This document shows positions 1 to 64,000 of a DNA stretch of 64,000 nt, in pieces. Position 1 is the first letter of the stretch, and each line of letters begins with the position of its first letter. The notes beneath the pieces were generated by a model that saw only the letters and a program-made list of their open reading frames with translations, did no database searches and was not told the origin of the DNA. Made by a program: the position numbers and the translations under genes. The DNA is taken from assembly GCA_054601695.1 (NCBI GenBank), contig BAAHQB010000005.1:310001-374000 (forward strand). Reading direction: 5' to 3'. The stretch comes from Amorphochlora amoebiformis. Its lineage: Eukaryota > Cercozoa > Chlorarachniophyceae.

Positions 1-91
1 ACGACATTATACAACAATCATGCTGAGGTCGCTCCTAACAATACAGCTAAGTGGGCTAAGACATGATGAATAATATGATTTTTAATATTTA

Positions 92-284
92 CCTTACCCT
101 AACGCTAACCCTAACGCTAACCCTAACCCTAACGCTAGCCCTAACCCAAACGCTAACCAAAAACCTAACGCTAACCCTAACCCTAACCCTAACGCTAACC
201 CTAACCCTAACCCTAACGCTAACCCTAACCCTAACGCTAACCCTAACCCTAACCCTAACCCTAACGCTAACCCTAACCCTAACG
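92..284 (+). repeat. interstitial telomere-type tract (CCCTAA with CGCTAA variants)
   Basis: CCCTAAC units with regular CGCTAAC interruptions run for about 190 bp. It is internal, with unique sequence on both sides, so it is not a chromosome end. Confidence 0.95.
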
Positions 285-419
285 CTCAGGTCCCCTCCTC
301 TGCCACCCTCAGAGCTGTCTTCGGCAAGTTGCAGCCGACTTTTTACATCAGATCGGGAAACAAATATCGCGGCCTGTGGTCTATGCGGTTAGCTGAAGGG
401 TTACGGTTATTGTGGTTAG

Positions 420-870
420 GGTTAGAATTACCGCTACGGTTATTGATTACAAATACGGTTATTGATTACTGCTACAGTTATTGATTACCGCTACGGTTAG
501 TGATTACCGCTACGGGCATTTTATTACCGCTACGGTTATTGATTGCACCTACTGATATTGATTACCGCTACGGTTATTGATTACCGCTACAGGTAGTGAT
601 TACCGCTAAGGTTATTGATTACCGCTACGGTTATTGATTACCTCTACGGTTAGTGATTACCGCTACGGGTATTTATTACCGCTACGGTTATTGATTGCGG
701 CTACGGATACTGATTACCGCTACGGTTAGAGATTACCGCTACGGAGTGATTACCGCTACGGGTAGTGATTACCGCTACGGTTATTGATTACCGCTACGGT
801 TATTGATTACCGCTACGGTTATTGATTACCGCTACGGTTATTGATTACCGCTACGGGTACTGTTACGATC
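420..870 (+). repeat. 19-nt minisatellite
   Basis: Imperfect tandem units TTATTGATTACCGCTACGG, about 23 copies, with single-base variants and some truncated units. Non-coding in appearance and upstream of the first candidate VPS15-side exon. Confidence 0.9.
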
Positions 871-879
871 ACAGTTTGA

Positions 880-1260
<381 letters not shown>

Positions 1261-1496
1261 ATATATATACAGAGCGTCAGACCAAAGATTTTACCGTTTC
1301 TCTTACGTCCGCCAGGCAAACCTAACTCTTAACCCTAAACCGACCCTAACCCGTACCCTAACCCTAACCCTAACCCTAACCCTAACCCTAACTCTAATTT
1401 TTGTCATTATCCTAATCCTAACCTCATATTAATATATATATATATATATATGCACATATAGATATATATAATATATTTTTTTATACATATACATAC

Positions 1497-1532
<36 letters not shown>

Positions 1533-1539
1533 ATATATG

Positions 1540-1599
<60 letters not shown>

Positions 1600-1644
1600 T
1601 ATATATATGTATGTATATTTATGTATGTATATTTATTAACTTAG

Positions 1645-6597
<4,953 letters not shown>

Positions 6598-6623
6598 GTC
6601 GACTTTGGGCCTAAAACAAGCAT

Positions 6624-6710
6624 TTGGGTTAGGGTTAGAGCTAGCAATTCGGGTTAGTAGCTAGGGTTAGGGTAAGGGTTAGGGTTAGGGTTAGGGTTAG
6701 GGTTAGCGAA
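6624..6710 (-). repeat. telomere-type tract, TTAGGG orientation
   Basis: TTAGGG units with variants. The following 6711-7010 is mostly unique; a 51-bp unit (GGCAAGACGCCTATATCATG...) is duplicated at about 6921 and 6971. Confidence 0.85.
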
Positions 6711-7213
6711 TCCCGACATAGGCTGGAAGTGCGAAGGTTAGGGTTGGGTTGGGTGGGAAAAAGCCTTGGGGTTGAGGTATATATTGCCGATTTTGATATT
6801 TGGAGCAGAGTAGGGTGTTGTTGTACACATCTAAATATCCAAAATTGCACGAACATAGCTCTTGAGATTGTTTTCGCACAAACACGTATGCCCATATCGG
6901 CGCATGTGAGAACATATCTCACTGGCAAGACGCCTATATCATGTGTTACACAAACATGTTTTTTATAAGTCGGCAAGACGCCTATATCATGTGTTACATA
7001 AACATATTTATATATATAAAGTCGAGTATTTCGTGTACTTTTACGATCAAATAAAATAAAAAAAAAAAAAATCTCGGGGGTCGTAAGCCTCGGGTTCGAA
7101 ACAAGCCTTATCTTAACCCGTATAGGCTGAGTCTCGTTTGTTACTTTCGGAGTCGTCGAGAGCGCTCTCGAATCTTCTTCACGCTCTAACTCTCAGTTAA
7201 GCCCTCTAATCCT

Positions 7214-7214
<1 letters not shown>

Positions 7215-7255
<41 letters not shown>

Positions 7256-7346
7256 TATATATAAATAAATTTATATATGTATATATATATATATATATAA
7301 TATATGTGTGTGTGTGTGTGTATGTTCTACAACATACTTATATATG

Positions 7347-7397
<51 letters not shown>

Positions 7398-7445
7398 ATA
7401 TTATATAATATATATTATATATAATGTATATGTATATACATATGC

Positions 7446-7477
<32 letters not shown>

Positions 7478-7935
7478 GAGAGAAGGAAGAGATTGAAAGC
7501 GAAAAAAAAGTCACAAATAAAGAGAAAACGAGAGAGAGATAATGGCAGAAAACAGAGAGAAAAAGAGAGATAAAAAAAAAACCCTTAAAAACACCCAAAC
7601 TCCACCCTACCCAACCCCCAGCCCAGTTCTAACCTTTTAACCCTGACCCTAACCCTGACCCTGAACCTTAACCCCAATAGGCGAAACAGAAACCTTTCTA
7701 GGCTCTTTTTCTAAAGAAGGTGGAGGGGGGGTACCTTCAGAGGGGGGTACTCTAGAGGGGGGTACTCTAGAGGGGGGTACCCTGGAGGGGGGGACGCCGG
7801 CTTACGTGCTCTCAGCTTTGCGAATAAAGGGGGGGGGGTTGGAAGGAGGTGGGGGAGGGAGGGAAGGGAAAGGGGGGGGGGGGGGGAAGAGAATGGGGAC
7901 GGCTATTGTGGTTGGGGGACATAAGGGAGGTAATA
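7215..7935. repeat. TA array, then purine-rich and G-rich low complexity
   Basis: 7215-7480 is TA repeat with a TG run. 7640-7675 is degenerate CCCTAA. 7725-7795 is a 16-17 nt tandem (GAGGGGGGTACTCTA). 7820-7890 holds G runs of 7 to 14. No supportable exon seen. Confidence 0.8.
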
Positions 7936-7971
7936 TGTATATATAGATATATTTATATATATGTATATGTA

Positions 7972-8002
<31 letters not shown>

Positions 8003-8013
8003 GTACCAATGTT

Positions 8014-8062
<49 letters not shown>

Positions 8063-8130
8063 GTGTGTGTGCGTGTGTGTGTGTGTGTGGTGTGTATGTG
8101 TGTGTATACATATATGTGTACATATATTTG

Positions 8131-8162
<32 letters not shown>

Positions 8163-8186
8163 TATATACATATATATATATATACA

Positions 8187-8234
<48 letters not shown>

Positions 8235-8274
8235 TATTATATATATATATACATATTAATATATATATATATGG

Positions 8275-8387
<113 letters not shown>

Positions 8388-8389
8388 CA

Positions 8390-8420
<31 letters not shown>

Positions 8421-8478
8421 GCATAAACGTGAATAAAAAGAATTATAAACGAATATATAAATTTAAATATATAAGTTT

Positions 8479-8521
<43 letters not shown>

Positions 8522-8650
8522 TACATATAAAGATTTACACATATTATATACACATGTGCAGATGTAACAGATCTATATGTATATATATATGTATGTATTA
8601 CATATAAAGATTTACACATACTATATACACATGTGCAGATATAACAGATC

Positions 8651-8697
<47 letters not shown>

Positions 8698-8737
8698 TAC
8701 ATATAAAGATTTATACATATTATATACACATGTGCAG

Positions 8738-21683
<12,946 letters not shown>

Positions 21684-22577
21684 CAGCCGAGTCGAAATCG
21701 AGGCCCCGAAATAATATAAATACGAATTTGTCACAACTTAATCTCTAGAATCCAGTCAATATACAATTATATTCTGGATGATTCTGGACATTACAAGTTC
21801 GGCTCCGCAAAATTCATCAATTTAAAGTATCTCCGATATCGATCGCGCTAAAAGCCGGCGTCAGGACAATCATCGAACTTTTCTTATAAAACTGTCCGCA
21901 CGGTACCGTTGCAATTAATCATTAAGTCAACTGTATTATATCTGTATATGATGATGAGATATCTGGTATTTCCGAATCGCGAATACCTTACAGGCGGCGG
22001 TGAACCGTTGTGATACGATAGTTTTGGATGATGTCAAATGTCGAGATCTAGATAGCGTATAGTCTAGACTAGTAGATAGTATTATGTCTAGTATATGTAC
22101 TAGTTGCCTAGGTTACAAAGGAATTGATTCTACTGTGGAATACTTATAGACTCTAGAGACTATGGAAATCGTTGGTCAGAATATCACTAGTATCATGGTC
22201 TAGATCTAGTAGATGATAGATGATCTAGTGATGTAGGCTCGATCCAGCAGGTGCGTACGTCTAGGTAGTAGGTACGTAGATATGTACTGATACTAGTTAG
22301 TGATATATCTATAGCTCTAGCTAGATAGCTGCTATACTAGTATAGCCTAGACTAGTAGATACTAGAGATAGCGCTTTGGTACATGTAGATATATCACAAT
22401 GAACGGTTGAGCCAGTATTCGCTAGATTCAGTAAAATTCTAGCTAGCTTACACAATCTAGACAATACTACAATATAAAGGCTCAACAACAATTGAACGTT
22501 ACGTATTCAAATGCAAATTGCACAAGCTCGCCGTCAGCGCCGCACTCCGTATTACAGTTGGGGGCGTTAATCTCAAG
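21684..22577. other. convergent intergenic region, CTAG-rich, no TA arrays
   Basis: Between the VPS15 stop and the cyclin stop. No TA microsatellite and no supportable exon. From about 22040 to 22480 the tetranucleotide CTAG occurs about 23 times, far above chance. Presumably holds both 3' UTRs and polyadenylation sites. Confidence 0.8.
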
Positions 22578-24696
<2,119 letters not shown>

Positions 24697-25033
24697 CCTC
24701 TAGGAGCGGCTTTGACACCCGGAGCGAGGTACCGCGCCAAGCTCTACCCAACGGTGAACTTGGAGAGTTGTTGAGATTGTCGGGATTTGTATGAATCCCC
24801 GGGGATCTCGAAAATCCATAAAAATCCCGGGATTGCATTGTTGACTTTTTTAAGGAAATAATGGCAATAGTATCCCCATGGGTTCCGTGAGTTCCAAGGT
24901 GTATATAACTACTTTTATATGTTAGCATATCACACATAATAATATAAAGATATTTACAATAAATAATATAAAGATATTCTTGCCAAGATATATTCGAAAT
25001 ATATTATTTCGGCTCCCTGCCGATATTCTAAGA
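24697..25033. promoter_or_regulatory. divergent promoter region, cyclin B and LMF-type gene
   Basis: About 340 bp between two opposite start codons, without TA microsatellite. It contains an imperfect palindromic GAATCCCCGGGGATC / ATCCCGGGATTG segment at 24794-24835. No specific factor site is claimed. Confidence 0.45.
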
Positions 25034-28960
<3,927 letters not shown>

Positions 28961-29077
28961 GTAAGTAATTTGAAAGGATGTATGTATGAGTATGTTATAT
29001 TTGGGTATAATACATGCAAATATGTGTATATATATATATATGTATATTTGTATATATGTTCTAATACATACATATAT

Positions 29078-29137
<60 letters not shown>

Positions 29138-29275
29138 GTTTATGTTTATATATAGATTCATGTAAATGTATATATGTTTTGGTATATATATTACATTATA
29201 TATATTTACGTATATATATATATATATATATATATATCTTATGAGTCTTTGCAAATACGTGGACTCATTTATATA

Positions 29276-29316
<41 letters not shown>

Positions 29317-29319
29317 ATA

Positions 29320-29481
29320 CATATAATATTTAGGGTTATATATGCCTTGTCTCATATAATTTACATAGGTAATATGTTATAATTAGAGTTTGATATACCT
29401 TGTCTCCTATAATTAATATATATAAATATATATATTTATAGACTTAATATATTATAGCTAGTTTTTAATATACATTATTGC

Positions 29482-29520
<39 letters not shown>

Positions 29521-29779
29521 TTATAGTTAATATAATATAATGACGGTGTAATGCCATATCGCCTGTGAAAATATATACATAGTCAATATATTATAATGAG
29601 GGTTTTGAATACCCTGTCAACTATACGATATATAGAGTTAGTATACTATAATTATTGTTAGATATATTTTTCCTATTAATTAATATTTTCTAATTAGGGT
29701 TTTAATATATCTTGTCGCCTATCATACATATATTGTGAATATTTATAATTTGGGTTTAATGTAATTTGTCGCCTATAAT

Positions 29780-29829
<50 letters not shown>

Positions 29830-29930
29830 TAATATATTATAACTATGGTTTAATATACCCTGTAGCCTATAATACATATATATATATATATTGTGAATGT
29901 TTATAATTAGGGTGTAATATACTCTGTCGC

Positions 29931-29980
<50 letters not shown>

Positions 29981-30304
29981 ATATATTATAATTAGGGTTT
30001 TATATACCTTGTCGCTTATAATACATATATAGTTAATATATTATAATTAGGGTTTAATATACCTTATCGCCTATAATACATGTGTAGTTATCATATTAAA
30101 ATTAGGATTTAACATAAGTTTTCGCCTATGATACATAGATAATATTTTATAATTGGGGTTTAATATACGTTTCACCTATAACATATATATATATATATAT
30201 ATATAGTTAACATATAATAATTAGGGTTTAATATATCTTTTTGCCTACAATATAAATATAGTTTATATATTATAATTAGGTTTTAATATACCTTGTCACC
30301 TATA

Positions 30305-30374
<70 letters not shown>

Positions 30375-30417
30375 ATATTTATAATTAGGGTTTGATATCT
30401 TATCGCCTATAACATAC

Positions 30418-30451
<34 letters not shown>

Positions 30452-30490
30452 ATATATATATATAGTATATTATAATTAGGGTTTGATATA
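29320..30490 (+). repeat. about 57-nt minisatellite in an LMF intron
   Basis: Roughly 17 diverged units of TTAGGGTTTAATATACCTTG + TCGCCTATAATACATATATAG, with TA expansions inserted in several units. The last unit runs straight into the acceptor of exon 30512-30546. Confidence 0.9.
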
Positions 30491-30511
30491 CCTTGTCGCA
30501 TTTTTTACAAG

Positions 30512-47591
<17,080 letters not shown>

Positions 47592-47753
47592 GTATATAAT
47601 ATATACTATATATATATATATATATATATATATGAGTGTATACTTATATATATATATATATATATGTATATATAAATATATATTTGGATCCATACGACTG
47701 CATCTATGGAACGATATATTACCTCTATAAACACCAAAGGTATATAATATACA

Positions 47754-47832
<79 letters not shown>

Positions 47833-47904
47833 GATAATATATATATATATATATATATATATTATGAAACGATATACGACCTTGATTGACTCTCAAGGCA
47901 TATA

Positions 47905-47935
<31 letters not shown>

Positions 47936-47968
47936 GAAACGATATATAACCTTCATTAATACCAAAGG

Positions 47969-48012
<44 letters not shown>

Positions 48013-48269
48013 TTACCACAATATATATGTATATATGTATATGGATATATTAAAAAACGTTAATATAAATATTGTAAGCTCTCCCGCTCTCTCTCTCTCT
48101 CTCTCTTTTGAAACTGTTATTTTAGAGTTTTGGTTATATGTTTTAGTGTATTTCTCGCTCTCGCTCTCCTCTCTAATATGCCAAGACTAAGGTTAAGGGT
48201 TAGAAATTCATTTCTTATTTTTTTTTTAAAACTTACATTTTCAAGTTCGGTAGAGAGAAAAACTCGAAA

Positions 48270-48420
48270 TCCTAATCTTAAGCCGAAAAATTTAAAAAAT
48301 AGAGAGAAAACTCAAACTAGCCGAAAAAATTTAAAAATAGAGAGAAAAACTCAAACGAGCCGAAAAATTAAAAAAAAAAAAGAAAGAAAACTCAAACTAG
48401 CCGAAAAATTAAAACTAGGT
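48270..48420 (+). repeat. 36-nt AGAGAGAAAACTCAAACTAG tandem
   Basis: About four A-rich units just before exon 48432-48471. Confidence 0.8.
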
Positions 48421-48431
48421 AAAAAGCCTAG

Positions 48432-56788
<8,357 letters not shown>

Positions 56789-58307
56789 TATAATCATACA
56801 TACTCTATATATATATATATGTGTATATATGTGTATATTCTGGTATGTCTCAACATACTCTGGACGCGACTTGGTGAATGCACACTAATTTTTCGTACTG
56901 TCATTATCATTGAACGGTTACCATGTTTAACTCGTATCATGATATGATATGTACTAACAGCGGTGTTAAGTTAGCGTGTATTGGTAAAGGTGCATGCATG
57001 CCAATATGGTCTGTCGGGCTGGTATGTGCGTATCTGCATACTGCATACATGTATACGCATATGCAGTTGCTCTGGTCACTCCTAGACTCTTGTGTATCAT
57101 AGTACGTACGTATCATGATTCATCAGATTCATTCAATCGTGTACATTTGTAGTCCGGTTCAAATAGCACATAGTATATATAGATATGTACGAACTTACAT
57201 CATCAGATAGTTGTTGAATACACATTTATCATGATTGCAAATATCTAGAGAATAAACACATTAGGCTGTCTCTGACATGCGCATCTTGGTGCGTAATGGG
57301 ACCCTACGGTAAGAGCATATGTAATATCAGAGTTATCGATTCATATGCCGTTCAGGTTTCCAGGTGCATGTGCATTGCGTTACAATTTGCGTATCACTGT
57401 GTATATATACGTATACATGTACTGCGTATGTATCAGGTACGTAGATATTTGCGACCTGGAGAAATATTCACGTGTGATACCTGGACATGACATGGTACGT
57501 ACGTACGTATATACGTACATCATTGCACGTACGCGTACGAGTGCGTATTTACGAAATGAATATCTGTGTCCACCGAGATGTAAGCTCTTATGATATAAAT
57601 TGTATTGTATACTTGTAACTACACGATCAGCGGCATATTATGGCACACTACATATGCGTCACTTAACGTATACACAAACTCTACAAGTGCATATATGTAC
57701 GGTACACGTGTACTATATATATTAGCCTAGTTAATTATGAAATATATATAAAATCCATACACACTTAAATACTCTAGTACTGTCTAGACTGTGGATAGCC
57801 ACACACATACACATACTCCATACGTACGGTGTTTACAACCGTGTATGCACAGCATCGACTAAATTCTAGTGTGACTGCTGAGAGGGTTTTTAATGCTCGA
57901 TAAATATCTAGAATATGTACGTGCGCCTCTCGTTACTGACAATGCACTTCTGTATACCCTGACTGGTCTAGTAGTGCACGGTAAATACCCATATCGAGGT
58001 TTACTAGGTTTACGGAGCGTGTTTCCCAAAAGTGTCTTTTGATTGTATACTAAATATTACGAATTTACGATAAATGTACATCGGCATTCGTTTCGTCGTT
58101 TTGTTATGAACGTACATGTATATGTATGTATGAAGTTAGTATGTAAATGAGGAATGTGGACTTAGTACATCATATGTAGTTTTTAGACTGCCAGTGGTTA
58201 CTTACACTGTTACAGTACTACTACAGTATGACCTCAGTGTTGATGAATAAATATATCTCAACGTGAGCACCATTGACACATGCGTTTCAGTTAAAGCAAT
58301 TAATTAC
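56789..58307. other. convergent intergenic region, GTAC/ACGT-rich, almost no TA arrays
   Basis: Between the TAG at 56788 and the last minus exon seen. Mostly unique. From about 57100 to 57850 GTAC occurs about 17 times, including GTACGTACGTACG at 57495. No exon supported. Confidence 0.75.
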
Positions 58308-60410
<2,103 letters not shown>

Positions 60411-60848
60411 CTTCGCGCTAATGGACTCATCAGATGGGTACGATTCCCAAACCGAGAAATTCAAGGGGAGAAATAACTCTCACGGTCGATGTCTCCTGCG
60501 TTGGGCATAGCGTCGGCGAGGCGGATCTACCTCCCTGGAAGATGTCTATTGGTTACACACGTTCTTCGAAGGAGGGCACCATTCTGGAATCCCCGGGTGC
60601 TTTGAAAAGTCCCTGAGAATCCCTGAGAATCCCTTAACCAGATGTACACGTGCAACAGGCTGATATTAACAAAATATATTATTATATCATATATTGATAT
60701 CTTGTGTTTTTTCTCGTTCCCGCGTAAATCTCTGCTAATCTCCACTAACCACAAACCCGGGGACTGCGGGGTTTCTCCGTCAGAGAGTCTCTGGGACTCT
60801 CCGGAGTTGAATCCCGAGTGGGTGGGGGTGAAAACGCACTCCAACCGT
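60411..60848. promoter_or_regulatory. divergent promoter region, unknown minus gene and DNAI2
   Basis: About 440 bp free of TA arrays, GC-richer than the introns, with GAGAATCCCTGAGAATCCC direct repeats at 60614-60636. The gap before the DNAI2 ATG includes CCGTCAGAGAGTCTCTGG. No specific element claimed. Confidence 0.4.

Positions 60849-64000
<3,152 letters not shown>

Noticed and set aside
92-284. True telomere at the window start
   Set aside because: Unique sequence and further tracts lie on both sides, and the unit carries variant CGCTAA copies typical of interstitial tracts.
7080-7120. GGGTTCGAAAC resembling a tRNA B box
   Set aside because: No A box at the right distance and no cloverleaf arms could be drawn.

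Overview
The window is nuclear DNA from a flagellated eukaryote. Coding sequence is cut into many small exons with GT-AG introns, and one gene is an axonemal dynein intermediate chain. Telomere-type CCCTAA/TTAGGG tracts occur at many internal sites. I cannot name the species. The sequence is dominated by (TA)n arrays, with GA, GT, CCCTAA and minisatellite tracts, so most long open frames are translated microsatellites and not genes.

Layout. (1) About 1.6-21.7 kb, + strand: a gene whose 19 linkable 3' exons (8738-21683) encode the C-terminal beta-propeller of VPS15/PIK3R4, the regulatory subunit of the class III PI3-kinase complex; candidate upstream exons begin at 1645 and the kinase end is not seen. 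(2) 22.6-24.7 kb, - strand: a complete six-exon B-type cyclin with a destruction box, tail to tail with VPS15. (3) 25.0-47.6 kb, + strand: a strongly expanded gene for a lipase maturation factor (LMF/TMEM112)-type ER membrane protein, head to head with the cyclin. (4) 48.4-56.8 kb, + strand: further exons ending in a TAG at 56786-56788, with one clear membrane segment; either the LMF tail or a separate gene. (5) 58.3-60.4 kb, - strand: exons of an unidentified gene. (6) 60.85 kb to beyond the window end, + strand: the first eight exons of axonemal dynein intermediate chain DNAI2, head to head with (5).

The genes fall into divergent and convergent pairs (cyclin/LMF and the unknown gene/DNAI2 divergent; VPS15/cyclin and (4)/(5) convergent). 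TA arrays are almost confined to introns: the two convergent gaps, the two divergent promoters and most cyclin introns lack them.

The most unusual feature is repeated many times: short islands that span an exon edge, including its splice site, have been copied two to ten times into the adjoining intron, with the copies separated by TA arrays. Ten consecutive copies of one 5' splice site follow VPS15 exon 11278-11336, and one 33-nt exon is duplicated whole. A second unusual feature is that two VPS15 exons are bracketed by inverted telomere-type tracts (CCCTAA before, TTAGGG after). Exons were assigned by eye from splice signals, phase continuity and remembered family patterns; no alignment or transcript was available.
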